Position numbers and translations under genes: made by a program. A stretch of DNA of 64,000 nucleotides. Origin: Mansonella perstans (Eukaryota; Nematoda; Chromadorea; Rhabditida; Onchocercidae). The stretch spans positions 1 through 64,000 of the forward strand of contig JBAMDO010000109.1 in assembly GCA_037074765.1 (NCBI GenBank), in the 5' to 3' direction. The notes below the pieces were generated by a model. That model was not told the DNA's origin. It saw only the letters and a list, made by a program, of their open reading frames with translations, and searched no databases. Positions 13,801 to 27,559 of the stretch are shown in pieces. Position 1 is the stretch's first letter. Each line of letters starts with the position of its first letter.

Positions 13801-15768
13801 AATACTCCTAAAAAAAAGCAGTTAACCTGACGAGATCTTTAACGCGATCTAAACTTGATGGATTCGCTTTATCAATATCTGTCACATCAACATCCATTTC
13901 CAAATCCATCACTTTTATTCTCATTCTTCCATCTGGCAACATCTCCAGTAAACGCGCGAGAGTAAAACCGTTTTTATGAATCAACCAACACCGTTCCTCT
14001 TCAGGAGTGTCCTATGCCATTAAACTGCTGTTATAACTTGAAATTATCTGCTATTATAATTTGAAATATCTTTTCGCTTCTGAAATTCGACTTGAAGCCA
14101 ATAACTCCTCCAATAAAGATTACCGTATAAGCCTGATATTTTGGAGTTTCAGGAAGCAACAGTGAATCACCAGTAACAGAGCGATCCATCTCATTCCTTT
14201 CGCATAATTCAGCTAATTCCGGTGCAGCTCTTACTGTTAGCTCAATAGTTGGTCCACAGCGCTACAATAATAGCATATACTGTATATTTTCGTTACTTCA
14301 AATTCCTAAACTCCCACCTCCAATTAAAATCAGCACTAAATATCTTCGCAACAATCCTCTATATTCGGATTATTCAGCAAAATAAGATGACCGTATATAT
14401 GTAGCATATCCTATCAGATCATGAAATTTTTCAAAACCGTTATAGCTTAATTGTTACTTATTCCAGTTAATCAAGACTGATTGATTTCAGCTCAACAATA
14501 TGATCAACAGGTGCCACTGCGTTAAAGAGATCAGAACTACTCCTGATACACGTCAGTAATGGCACATAAGAAAACAAGAAATTATGAGAAATATTTTAAA
14601 AGCAATATGTGATTTGTGGTTTTTCTTTTCAGATGCATGTAATGGCTTGTATAGAGAAATGAAACGAAAAACATAAATTGTTGGAGAAAAGACAGAACGA
14701 GAAGAAATAGAACGACGAGATAATTCTTAATTTAAACTTTCATATTTTAATAGAAGCAATCTTCCTGTAACTTCCTCGATAAAACTAATTCATTTCTATG
14801 GTAATTAGACTATATTACAACCTCCAATTCTCTATTACATCAAAAATGATATTAGAATGAAGAGAAAGCATTATTTTACATCATGTAAATTTTGCAAAAT
14901 CAGATTACATGAAAATGTACATATATCTTTACAATTTTATCACATGTACTTCGCACGAATCATATATATATAACAAACTGAGTAATCCGGAAATTTTGGG
15001 AATTATTCCAAACATATGTTTATGGAGCTTAAGAAAAAAGACTTATCATTAAGTCATTCCATTTACATATTTGCTAATTAAAGTTAAAAAGTAATGAAAA
15101 CCTCCATAAGAGTTGATAAATCGTTCCGACTTAAAACGTCGATTGAAGTACCATTGATTCGTAGTAACTGGTCACCTGGTAGTAATCCATATAGAATATC
15201 GTTTGGTCGTGGTGGACCATTCCGGAATTTCACGGGTTCCACAAAGGCAACAGCATGCAATTTTCCTTGTTTATTAGGAATCTGCGTACGTCGTACGATA
15301 AAATCAAAGTCACCTAGAAGAAAATGATACGAAAATGATGATTTCAAAGGCTTTCGTGCAAATTAAATTGAATGAATCTCAGCTATCCCACTTTTGAGCT
15401 CCACAAAATTAGAAAGACTGTAAGGAATTCACCATAAAAATTCCTTGAATCAAATCATCAACTATTTAAATTGTGCTTACCAGAAATATTTCTATGTAAT
15501 GTCACAGTCCTAATATTCACTTGTACTGGTGCCAATGCTGGAAGCGATAATTTCGGTAAATTCTGGAAATTGACAACTGATTATTTAATTATTGAATTTG
15601 CGGGATTTTCTAGTGTCCATTGAATATTTTTCGGAAGACTTAAGCATGAAAATATCAAAAATAAACTAAGTGAATTAATTTTAATGCAAAAATTATAACG
15701 TTAAGATAAGATACCTTGAGAATATGAAATGAGGGAGGGGAGGAAATGGCGGCAACTGCATCAGCCAT
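4869..15768 (-). CDS. Class XVIII unconventional myosin (PDZ-myosin, MYO18A-like)
   Basis: Thirty exons join in frame to about 1,670 residues: 15768-15715, 15562-15481, 15313-15102, 14261-14124, 14011-13827, 13669-13463, 13346-13216, 12888-12762, 12461-12296, 12172-11844, 11574-11382, 11246-11052, 10710-10575, 10509-10356, 10062-9912, 9712-9538, 9311-9148, 9004-8760, 8659-8430, 8360-8287, 8135-7981, 7874-7751, 7478-7323, 7243-7085, 7008-6896, 6786-6567, 6377-6189, 6025-5846, 5593-5408, 5051-4869. A PDZ domain (about 44-130, with LLPGDQLLRING) and an SH3-like module precede the motor. The P-loop is GTSGSGKT at 308-315. Switch I reads NSTRF and switch II DYPGSQ, both degenerate as expected in this class, which binds actin and Golgi or junction partners with little ATPase. 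The neck has CIQQN, then EWPWWRLYIRVSPLL. A coiled coil runs from about 1015 to 1640, followed by an acidic tail (DLSDEDSSDDED). Three introns use GC donors. The start of exon 10 is the least certain junction. Confidence 0.92.
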
Positions 15769-16561
15769 ATTGCCTGAACAATTCCTCCCGTAACTGTATG
15801 AAAACAATGAATTCTTGAAATCGTTCAACAGAACGATTTTATGTAATTTTCTTTACTCTTACTTTTGTTGATCTAAAAAAAAAAAGTTTCAAATTCGATT
15901 TTAATTACTAAATAGTATTTTCCAGATGCACGCTTTAAATCCTTAATACATATAATTCAACACTCCGACATTTGAAAAAATTCCACAAACAAATTCCAAC
16001 ATTTTTCGAAAAAATTTTATGAAATGTTTAAGTAGAAAATAGTCAACTATCATGTCCCTATCCAAAATTTTAAACTTTACTAAATTGGCTAATCAATTTT
16101 GCAGTCCTGAAAACAATATCACCATATACAGTGTCATCACAACACCGAAAATGGCATAGTGACACGAAACCAGCTGCTTACAGTCCAGTTATGCGACCCG
16201 GGTTTTGGTTTTCATGTTCAATTAAAATTTATTATAATTCACTAAATGGCAAAATCATTGGCTATCATTTCACTTAATTTGTAGATTGATTGATTTCTTT
16301 TTTTCCACTTTTAAATTTTCAAAACAAAATGAAATATTGAAAACAAAACGAAATATTGAAGGAAAAGCAATGTTTTATTCAATATTTCATTTTTCCAGAT
16401 TAGATAACTTATTATTACTTATTATTGAACATTTTCATTCTAAAACGAACAAATCACATGATTTGATTCTATCAAAATTCGAATTTTTTGAACTATTTCC
16501 ATGTAATTTTTTTTTTTTTTTGAACTATTTTTTTCCATGAAAAGGAAGAAAATTTTTGTAG
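15769..16561. promoter_or_regulatory. Divergent upstream region shared by myosin XVIII and USO1
   Basis: These 793 bases lie between two start codons on opposite strands and so should carry both promoters. Only AT-rich sequence and T runs (about 16508-16520) are visible. The right edge reads TTTTTGTAG directly before the USO1 ATG, which looks like a spliced-leader acceptor. No clear TATA box or operator was recognised. Confidence 0.5.
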
Positions 16562-19500
16562 ATGGCATTTTTGACAAATCTATTTGGTGGTCAAACTAAC
16601 GGTGTCCGTGAAACGGATAATGCTGCAGAAATTGTGGAAAATTTAGTTGAAAGAGTGGAAACGTACACGGTTCCTGAGGATCGACGAGATGCTTTGAAAG
16701 CATTACGATCACTTGCTAAGGTTAAAACATTTTTGTTCATCAAGTGCAGATTTAACAAATACTAACAAAACGACTCATAATATGCCAATTGTCATCAGTG
16801 AGGTAATTAAAGTTTAATTGTAGAAAAGCAGAAGTTGAAAGATGGAAATTGTTAACACGAAATGTAGCAAGTGAGAGTGGAAATATTTGTAGAAAAATAA
16901 ATAAATTAATTAATTAAAAAAAATATCACATGCACATCCGATAATATAAGTAATTATCGTAAGCAACATCGTGAATCGATAAGTAACTTCTGGTAAAATT
17001 CTTTCGAGAACGAATATTTTAAGTAACAAATGGAAAAAGACATAATATGAAGTTTCCACCTATAAGTCGGAAAGTAATGAATATAAATTCTACTGTCGTA
17101 ATGTTGTAGATAAAGTAGTAAATAAATTCATGGTTCTTATTAGTGGAGGAAAAGAAGGTAATTTAAGAGTTTATAAAATGGAGCAAAATTACAGAAAGTG
17201 CGATTACCAGTTGCTGCTATAGGTATGAATGTTTATATGGAAATTCTGGAGAAGGAAGGCAATAGTTCCGAGATCGTATCTATTGTCCTCGAAATATTAG
17301 TGGCTGTGCTGTGTGATGATGATATTCCTGATGAAGGTAGGAGTTAAATTATTTTATTGCACTTTATTTGATACAAGTTATTAATTTTTTCTAGTACAGA
17401 AAACTTAAGAAAAAAAAAGTCAAATTTAAGGACAGGATGAAATCGGTGAACGACTTGCGGAAATGATAGTTCGGAGGAAAACATTCATTAGATCGGTCAT
17501 GGCGCTTGTTGAATCATACGAATTCGCTCTTCGAAAGTATACTTCTTTCAATTTCATCGAAATCACGAAAGCCATTTCAATGACCCTTCAGTTTTGAGAA
17601 AAGAGGAGCCAAAGGTTATATGGGAATAATACGGGTTCATTGAAAGGGAATCAGAGTACCTGTTTAGTCAAATTATTCTTTAAGTTTTCTCGTTACACTT
17701 CGGTTGATTTTTTTCTGCCTTCACTGAAATCGACAAAGCATTAAACAATGTTTCTAATGTGAGCAAAACCTAAATTTTTGCCAACAAAAATGTTTTCTTG
17801 TTACACAACTTAAGTTTTGCATACTTCTGACTTATTAAACTAGAAGAGTTTATTCAGTATAGAAACTGTCCAAATGTATGATTGCATCTTTTAGAGCGGT
17901 AATACAGTTATTAACAACACTCTTACGACATCGAGCTAGTGAAGTACAAACAGCTATCGTTGAAGAACCGATGGGAGTATCTCGTTTAGTTGATTTGCTC
18001 CACGACACCAGAGAGGTATTTTATTAACTAATTAAAAAGGTCAGATGCGATCGGGTTGCACCTTTTTTCTTTCTGTTTTTGACATATTATTTCATCACAA
18101 TTTTCAAATGAAACACTGAGTTTCATATATCAAATTAAATTCAAGTATATTCTATTTTTTATTCAAGATAATTCGTAACAGTGCGGTGTTAATGTTGAGT
18201 GAGCTGAGTCGAGCACATCCACAAATCCAACAGCTTCTGGCTTATGAAAACTCATTTCAACTTCTTTTTGATGTAATCGATGTTGAACCCATGGAAAGTA
18301 AGTTTCGTTTCGTTCAAAAATGATAATGATATTCTAGGATCCATGAATTGCTTTGCATATTTTATGCTCGAACTTCATTCAGGTATCGTTATTGAAGACT
18401 GTCTTTATGTAATTCTCAATCTCTTACGAAAAAATCCGAAGAATCAGCAGCTGTTTCGAGAAGCCAGGTCTGTATATTTTTTATAAAATGAAACTGCTGA
18501 TAGTCCGTTACATATGACGTTAACTTTGTAATCTTTTTTATGATGATACAAAGATAAGTAGAAAAGCTGGTCCAAATACTTCGTTTTTATTTAAGACTAG
18601 CACGGTGGTTTATATATTATTCGTGAGATTACTAAATATTGATTATCGAAGACTAAAAAAGTCAAATCATCAGCAGCTTGTGATTGTATGAACGCTTTCA
18701 CGCTGTGCAGTTTTCTTGTTGTAGGTGAAAAAAAAAAAAAAACAGCGACAAATCTAGGAGGGAAATTTGTTTAGCTAGAAAAATATGAAAGTCTTTGATT
18801 TTGTTTTCAGTCTGATACAGCGTTTGGCAGTACTATTGAGTTGTTTCTTATATGGGCGAGAGGGTGAAGAAGATTTGCCACAACGTGATTATGAATGGCA
18901 AAAACAAAAAATCGCAAATGTGATATTTTTACTTCAAGTTGTTCGAAGTTTAGTTTCTCCTCAGGATAATTCACAGAACAACACTCATGCTGCACAGAAA
19001 GCTATTTCGCAATCAGGTAAAGGTTTAACACTTTAGCGGCGATCATTTTTCTACTTCAGTCACGTTGGCGTACTGAGTCAGGTTATACTTAAATATTGGG
19101 ATTGACTATATAATAAATGTAATTTGCTAATATTAATCTGATTAATCTCGCAAAGGTAGAGATTGATGCCATCATTTTAACCACTCTTGATAATTTTTTG
19201 AATATAGGGATATGCACGGATCCGTTGAACATTGCGTGGCGTTTCCAAGTATGACAAAATTTTTGTGGACAAAAACAGCTTCGAATTATATTAAGAATTA
19301 AATCCGTTTCCACAGTGTATTTTTTTGAAGACATATTTTGTTTCATCAATTCCGCAGCATGATTTCAGGAATGTTGAAAATTTTATGCAGTGTTTTGTTA
19401 TCAGAAATTGTGGCAACAGTGGAAGTTCTTACTGAAGCTATCATTACAGTAGCAGAGGTGATATGTGGTGACTATCCAAATCAGGAATATTTTTCTACTC

Positions 19501-22500
19501 GTAGTCTTGCAACTGATGTTGGGAACAGGTAGTGAGATATGAAACTACTTAAAACAGTATCTTCATTTAAACTTGGTAGTTTGAGAGGATATCAGTCCGT
19601 CCTTTATGTCTAGGAAGACGTAAACTTTTGCAGACCAGCATTAATTGTTCTTTTATTATCAATGAATACTGACAAGCAGCCTTTCAAACTACGTTGTGCT
19701 GTATTTTATTGTTTCTTGTGTTATCTCTATGACAACGAATTCGGTAAAACAAAAGTAAGTTTTACTTTGCTAGTTTTGCATTATAAAAGTCATCGTTTGT
19801 TGCTCAGTTATTACTATTAAACAAAGAATAGTGTAGTCTAAATGATGTACTTTCTACTGAAGAATAAAACCCTACGCACAGGGGCAGTTAGTTTAAAATA
19901 TGGAACTTTATTGCTTAATAAATATCCTGAAGATGATAACATTTACTTCTGATAGGCTTGTTACACTTCATTAAATCTGAATTTTTTACTGGTACATTAT
20001 AGGTAATTGATACATTGTTGCCTTCGGGAACTTCAAATGACACAGAAATCACAACCGGTCAATGTATATGTACTGCTATTCTGAGTTCGGAAACTGTTCA
20101 GGTGAGATAGAGATGTGTGAAAAAAATGAAATGCTATATCAGACTTTAAAATATTCAGCTCAGGTGGAAAATTTAAACAGCTGAAAGAATTTCAGAACTG
20201 ATTTGAAAACAGAATGCTGAAAGTGTACGAGCCTTATCGTTTTCCATAAAAATGTTTTCTTTTTTTTTTAGTAAGTTTACATCTGCGTTAGTCTGCATTC
20301 AGGTATGGTTTGGTTGCGTTTGTTTGCTGCATTGTCTTCTAGATGCGGATCATCTCAAACAGCAGCTGCTTAGAGTTCAACTGACAACAGATCCTTCCGA
20401 AACTCCTTCTTCACTTTTGCAACACCTTAGTACAATTTTGGTTAGTAAAAGTTATCTTTTTCTTTAAGTTTGAGCAAATATGAGCTTTTGCTAGAATTAC
20501 CAGCCTAGTTAACCTGTATTTTTCTAGATTTCTTTGGGAAACCGTCGACCACAGACTAGGGCGGGTTTGCTTATGCTGCTTTCAACATGGTTGCACAATT
20601 GTTCACTTGCAGTTACACAGTTTATATCAGTCGAAGAGAATATCCAGTATTTAACGACACACATAGGTATAGCACATAATTTTGGTTTCCAAGTTTTGAA
20701 GTTGTTCGAATGTAATGCAATTTTCTTGCTGATTGAACTTCTAAATTCTTCTCTATACAGATATTTTCCTCTTTTATGTTTTGATGAGTTTCCAAGATCA
20801 TTTTATTTCTTTTTCAAGATGGATACGGCACAGAAGGTTCAGAGGATGAGAATCAAGTTGTAAGAGGGTTGATAGCCTTTCTCCTTACAATATGCTTAGT
20901 GTTCGATGAAAGTAGCGAGGATAAAAGCAGGTAGACTCTCCATCTATATTCATTTTATTTGGTCTTAGAATGCATCGGAAATTGAATTTATTTTGCATTA
21001 TTTTTCACTTATCAAATGATTAAATAATGCTTGCAGAAAGAATGCTTTGAGTGTGGTAGTGGAGCGCCGCGTCGGAAAGGAGAAGCTAGTTGAACTGCTG
21101 GAAGGTCTCTCACATAGTGAGCACTACGTAAAAGCCGCACAACGACCGCAACCTTTGGCAAAATCAGCTCAAGACTTGTTGTTGGATTATCATTTTACGA
21201 AGTTCTTCAAAAATGTCGAGGGTTCCTTAAAAAATTTCTTTTGGTCATAAAAAAGCTGTTTTGCTTGAATTTTAAGGCATTGCCCACCTATGACAAGAAA
21301 CGTTAGGATTATCGATTGCTGGGTATAAGACTGCACCCTTTTAGTGGAGAACATTGTTAACATAATAGGGACAGTCATGTGTCATTTTTGAAAAATCTCA
21401 TAATGTTAATCGGTAGGTCGGCCTTTCCACATTTTTAATTTTAATTGAATACCAAATCATTTAAGTCCCGGGGTTTTCATCACCATTAAAATCCAATAGA
21501 TTTTAAACTTAAGATATTTTGAGTTTTGCAGTGACTTGAAGTGCATATAAATTCTGTGGCCAGTCATTGTTCAAATTATGTTTCACTTATGTTCAGATTA
21601 ATTAACCTATTATATTTTTGCTCTTCTTAGCTCAAATGGCCAAGCAAATATGTCCGTCTGCCGAAATGGGTTTTTCCAGTATCAATAGTGATAGTGTCTT
21701 CAATTCATATAAAGAACTGATAAAGCGTCAGGATGAAATAATCGCTTCATTAAGTCAGCAGATAAAAAAGCTTAAAGAAGATGCTGAAAATCAGCAGGTT
21801 TTTACTTACTCTAATCAATTATAGGCTTTTATGACATAGTTTTTTTTGTTTTTTAATTGTTTATTAGTATTCGTAAAATTCAAAACACTCATGTAAAGTG
21901 AAATAATCAAATTCTGGCAAGTTAAAACGGTCATTTTTTCCCAGAACTATGATAAAGAAAACGAATTGGCTTCGCTCTGGAAGCAACTTGCTGGGCAGTG
22001 CCAGATCAATGGAACTAGTATTTCTAGACAGCAAGAAATCGAGCACTATAAATGGTAGGCGCTTGAGATCTTTTCCAAAATATTTTTTCAAAACCATATT
22101 TTTTATTCTTTCAGCTTTTGTCCCTAATATTTCATTTTTACAACCGATGGATATCAAAACTTACAAGATTTAATTCAAAGTCGCAGCTTTCTGAATAAGG
22201 CATCCTGAACTATTTAACTTAGCTTACAAAATTGTGATTTCTTATTTACAAGCTTCCATCTTTAAAGTTGCATTTCTTCGCCAATATTGGACGCAGTAGC
22301 GAAAGCTTTCGAAGTAAATTTTGGTTTAAATACGCTATTAATATACATTCCAGTATGGCCCTGCAGTGGCAGTCAGAAGCGAAAAGGTACCAAAAGTGGG
22401 CAGAGCAGTGGCAACAGTACCAGGTTGCTCAGGTGTGTTTGGATATTCGAAAGTTGAAAGTTTTTATCGTTATCGCTTTAAAATGTGACGAATATTTTTA

Positions 22501-23107
22501 ATTGTTCCAGAGTGCAAATGATTTCCAGTCATCGGGCCCTCAATATCCTGTGGTGGAACAGCTTATTGCTCAAAATAAGGAATTGGAAGAGCAGCTGGAG
22601 CGTGGCTGGCAAATGTACAATTCTCAAGGAGTATCATTAGCAGCCGCTTTATCACACATCGAAAAAGCAAAAGAGAAAATTCGTATTCTCGAAGAACAGA
22701 TTGCTCAGACAACTTTGGATCATTCTTACAAACAAGTGGTGCCTGTGGAGGTTTTATTTAGCGTTACATAAATTAAACTACAGTTACTAGAATGCTGGAT
22801 TTTATGCTTTTTCCGCGAAAAAGATGAGATAGGGAGGAAAACAAGGGAGATGAAAAGAATAGAATTATCCAGTACTTTCACAATTTTTTTTTTTTTGCAC
22901 ATTTATGCTTTATTTCGAAATGGAATTTTCAAAATTTCTTGTTTTATTCAGATAGTAAATGGTGATGAAGTGGCAGTACTGAAAAAGGAGCAAGAAGATT
23001 TGCTGGTATTACTTGCGGACCAAGATGCTAAGATACTTGAATATAGACGGAAATTGGCAGAATTGGGGCAGGCAGTTACAGATGACGAGGATACTGATGC
23101 ATATTGA
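16562..23107 (+). CDS. uso-1: General vesicular transport factor p115 (USO1)
   Basis: p115/USO1 is a peripheral Golgi protein that tethers ER-to-Golgi vesicles by binding golgins and SNAREs. Nineteen exons join to 884 residues: 16562-16720, 17195-17336, 17431-17536, 17895-18015, 18168-18297, 18383-18467, 18811-19016, 19369-19528, 19634-19754, 20003-20101, 20303-20440, 20528-20666, 20819-20930, 21037-21221, 21631-21797, 21945-22054, 22354-22432, 22511-22750, 22952-23107. The N-terminal two thirds is the armadillo-like head, with matches such as [20 protein letters not shown]-like [13 protein letters not shown] and [16 protein letters not shown] coiled-coil tail follows. The C-terminus has [17 protein letters not shown], the most conserved stretch of the family, then a short acidic end (DDEDTDAY). 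It is somewhat shorter than human p115 (about 960). The ATG follows a TTTTTGTAG acceptor directly, suggesting spliced-leader addition. Confidence 0.95.
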
Positions 23108-25397
23108 TTTATTTTTTATAAATTTCATAAAATTGAGGAAATTTGGAAGATGAATTCATTTTTTGTGAGAAAAATTTTAGTTTTATATATGGATTGATGA
23201 CTTCAATAATGTACATTTATGTACGTGTTCACGTTCCATTTGTTTTATCTGTGATAGACAGTAACAACAACTTATGTAGCGGAAGTTTTGACCGCTTTTC
23301 ATTTATAATGGCATTTGGTTTTAGATCAACTTCTTTTTATAATTTATTGGTTTCTGTTTTTAGTTATTATTTGCTCTTAAATGAGAGTGTTGGAATATTT
23401 TATAATTTTCTTATTGTTTGTATACGGTAATTAACAATAAGTGACTATGATTTGATGTCATATAAAATTCGATCTTTAGTAGGAATGTGGAATAGCAACA
23501 TTGATTTCCCGCTATGTTCAGTATTTATCATTTTGTCTTAAAACTAATTCGGCAAACCAGTGAGAGCTTATTATTATTAGTTATGACAGTAAGGCTATCA
23601 AAGTTTGGTTCCTTATCTATTGTTGGATAGCAGCTACTTCCTGTGATACCTAGTAACATTGTATCTTACTGAAAGAAAAGGGGTCACGAGGCAGCACTGA
23701 AACCATTCATTTTAAAATCCTGAACTACATGTGAATTGATAGCACTATGGAAAATATATGACATCATACGGATAGAGAAAGGGAACTTTTTTTTTACCAT
23801 AATGCATGATTTACTTATTACTTTCGTTCTTTTTGTTTTTCGTTAATAACTTTGCCATTACTGAATTTTTCAATTTTTCAACAAAGCTGTCTATACTTTT
23901 TAGCGACCGTCTATCTGTTTCGGAGTCAATTCGAAATTGAAGCTAAAGCATTAGCAGCACTAATTGAGCAGCATATCATTGATTTGGTACCGTTAAATTT
24001 AAAGGAAGTGTACACAACTAACATTTCTATCTTCTCCTCTACATGTTACCACAAATAACATTTACCATGTCCATTTTCTAGATTGTTTTTGTTTAAAATC
24101 CATAGCAAAAAAAGTTCCAATGCAGAAGTAGGCAAGATGTGACATGTGCCGTTACTCGTTTACCCATTGAATAGTCGTTTGAAATCTTAAATTCCCGGCG
24201 TTTCCAATACAAACTCGATGTTATGATACAGAATAAAAACTGCATTAATACCACACAAGGGTTGAAATTGATTTCGAAAACCAATCCAATACTACCCGTA
24301 AGTCTTGAAATATGAAAAGCGTTAAATGAAATATTGGGGCTGACACTTTCTTCCGATCTAATGCCATATACAGCAAACAAATTTTTTGGCATTTAATTAA
24401 TATGAAACAATATTTGTTTACTTCAACAAACTGAAATGTTCAAAATGTGACGGACCCGTAACTTATAGAAATCCATAAAGCGAAATGTATTCGCGGCTTG
24501 AATACTGCTCATTCTAGGATTGATGATGGTAACTATGACTCAAACTTTATAGACAATCAGTATTGGGGAAAAAAAGCGCTATGAAATTCGATAGTTGATG
24601 TTTTTCGGTCAAATTTGATGCTCGATGAATTGTGTTCAGACAAACACTGCTTTATGATTTCACTCAAATTATATCACCACTTTTAATCAAATGGTGAGAA
24701 TGTGCTTCGAACATTTTCTGGCGAAGCATCTCAAATGTGCGCGTAAAATTTGTGATTGTAATGGAAATCATAGATATAAAATTTTGTATTTTGATTCTAA
24801 AGAAAATTCCACGCAACCAAATCAAGTACTCGATCAAAGTAAATGTACACAACAGTACTAAAGTAAATATATACAGTAGAATAATCGTTATATGTAAACT
24901 ATTCGAATGAGATAAGTGGAAAAAAAAAAGCAGGAGGCATATGACTTTTATTTTCTCCAGATTATCCTAATTATTATTATGTACATATATTATAAGATTT
25001 TCAATACATTTCAACATGAATCTTAAAAAATATTTGGACCTGAAGTCGATTTTCAGAAATTACATAATCTTATAATAATGATCTATTCGAAAAATTATTT
25101 GAAATTAACTGCGGTAAGACGTAAACCATATCGAGATTAGTCCTAATATGGATTTCACCGATCATACATTATTATTCCGTCACAAATCGTTATACGTTAA
25201 CCGAAACGTGTTTCATATTGATTGTTTTGATTTGATACTTCCCATCCGCTATATTTTTAACGTTACGTAAAAATAACACTACTATGAAAGCCTACCTTCA
25301 TTGCTGTGTACCATCCTATTTCATTCCAAAAAAAATCAAAATCATAGGAATTTAACTGATGTTCATTTTGTTATTAGAACTATAAATTAGCAGTTGC
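23108..25397. other. 2.3 kb between two converging genes
   Basis: The region holds the 3' ends of uso-1 and of the small minus-strand gene. One exon-like open stretch lies at about 23906-24007 on the plus strand. It sits between a TTTTTAG acceptor and a weak GTGTAC donor and would encode a polar, helix-prone peptide containing SQFEIEAKALAALIEQHI. I found no partner exon and no family match, so it is not called as a gene. Confidence 0.5.
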
Positions 25398-25889
25398 CTA
25401 TTTATTGTATCGATTTCGTCCTGTTGAATATAATATCCGTTCAAGAAATTTCTTATTCGTTCTTAAACAGTCTGGCTTTTTCCTAAAATGTTTCTCCGTT
25501 ACTTCTTTGTGTATTTCATATATCTGAAATTATTTTTTTTTAAATACGTGGCATTCATTATACGCCACTATTAAGACTTTAGTGAATCGATACTTAAACT
25601 TCTAATCTTATAGCTTTGTATATGGATAAAATCGATCCACAAGTTAATATGAATTTTCAGATGAAACATACCAGCCCTGCGGTCCAATTTTTTCGTACCT
25701 ACGAACACCTAGCGCAGCATCCTTGAGAATCTCTTCTCGAGCTTTCTTTTCTAATTCTGATAGTTCATGCGTATTCGTTTCAGCAGTCGAGGGTTGTACT
25801 TTCGTGGTTAGCGGATTCAAATTTCGTCTCGCTTTTACAATTAGTTTGTCTAGTTGTTGAAGTTCGGTTCGATTATTTGTCCCCTTCAT
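25398..25889 (-). CDS. Small protein of the 'POLR1D isoform 2' family
   Basis: Two exons, 25889-25672 and 25482-25398, join across a GTATGT donor and a TTTTAG acceptor to give 100 residues. The joined region reads ELEKKAREEILKDA, then GPQGW, K-P, and TNKKFLERIL. This matches, residue pattern by residue pattern, the human protein made from an alternative reading of the POLR1D locus (ELERKAIEELLKEA, GPMGW, TNKRFLINTI). That protein is unrelated to the polymerase subunit itself and its function is not established. The Trp of GPQGW is split by the intron (TG|G), which fixes the splice. The N-terminal 40 residues are not recognised. An upstream in-frame GTG exists, so a spliced-leader site or further 5' exon is possible. 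The family match is from memory and should be tested. Confidence 0.75.
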
Positions 25890-27559
25890 TGATTCTGGAT
25901 GCACATTGTGTAATAATTAACTTGATCCAAATGATATTTAATGACTTAATTACCCGTCCAATACAGTCATCAAAAAATTGATGGATTTCGCTTAGAATCC
26001 TTAACTTTCAACCTCTTTACTCATTGTTTGTGTCCATTGCTGGAATTTCAAAAACACTAGCTCTCCAGATGTTCCATCACCGCTAATCATATAAATCTCC
26101 AGAACTGAGGATAAATTGCTCACAAATAATATAAATTAGATATAACTTTTTGTCATTATCTACAAATCAGCAAACCGTAAAACATCAGGTCACAGAGGCT
26201 TTATTGAAAATTTATCAGGAACTCTGACGGCACAAATGACGTGAAAGACAATCCCAAAAAAACAATTATAAATATGACAAAGCGGGACAAGGAATTAAGG
26301 GCATATAAGTTCACATATATTAGAATTCAACCATAAATTTCTTGTTTCCTGGATATTTCCCAGGAGATGAAGGACAACACAATATGAGAGTGATCCTCTG
26401 AAATTTGCATATATTGTGCACGCAAGCAATAAATACACCACAAAATCGCATGGTGCAAAGAGATATTATTCTGCATTAGTAATGTGCAGAAATTTCGCAT
26501 AGAGAAAAAAAACTTCAGCAAAATGAATCGTAATCATCAAGTAGATGCAAACATATATAATGTTTCAATATTTTCATAAAAACTATGGTTGATATCACAC
26601 GAGTGACACAAAAAATACTATCACAACCATGCTATTTTAAGAAAATGGGATACATATACCACTAATATACGGCATCACTTTCACAGACACAAACAGTCAT
26701 AAATAACAGATAGATAGTGATGGCTATTCATATCTAAATTATTTCCGAAACATCACTGGTCCGAACAAGAAAAATGAAGTAGAAAAAAGAGTAACACGAA
26801 ACCCAAGTAATCACAGAAGCATAACGTATGACTATTGCGCGACTACCACAAAACAGAAAAACTGACTCATCCATGAAAGATAGGAAGAAAGTTAATTTAC
26901 AAAACAGATGGAAAGTAAGCAAATATTAGCACCTCCAATAACAGACCAAAAAAAAAACCAGAAAAAATGAACTAAACAAACGATAAAAAACTGACTCATC
27001 CATGACGATGTTCTGAATATGCAACGAATCTGAGACACACAGCCTTCGACATTTCCCCAATTTTATCATGTTTAATCATACGTTCTTCGTATCATAATAC
27101 CAGTCTTGAATTATTTCCGTCAAAAATTACAATTAACATAAAAAGCTCAACCTCTACAAAAACCTCAACGAGAACATGAAAACATGAAACTCTCAAAAAC
27201 CATATCAAAACAAAAGAACTGACTAAATAGTAATTCCCAGCTGACGACGAAAGTTGTTCCTCAAGAAGTGAATTCACCATAATCAGAATGCGAGATATCC
27301 TATACTAAAAATGTGATCAAAGCTAGTGTTTTTAGTACCTACGTTTGGCACATTTAGTAATGAAAACAATAAATGAACAGGTTTGTAAATAAAAAAGATC
27401 TCATCACGCCCTTCCTAATTAACAAAAAAATCTCAGTAGAACTATTAAAGCTAAACAGCGGCACCAAAAGATTTATATACAAAATGAAAGTTTTGAATTC
27501 CCGAAAAAGTACAAATCAAAATCCGCAGTAATAATCGCCACATCTCATAAAAATGTCTT
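25890..27559. other. 1.7 kb between two minus-strand genes, no gene seen
   Basis: This should hold the 3' UTR of the IQSEC-like gene and upstream sequence of the small gene at 25398-25889. Short open frames on the minus strand near 26327-27280 are rich in Phe, Ile and Ser, lack splice partners and look like chance. Confidence 0.6.
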
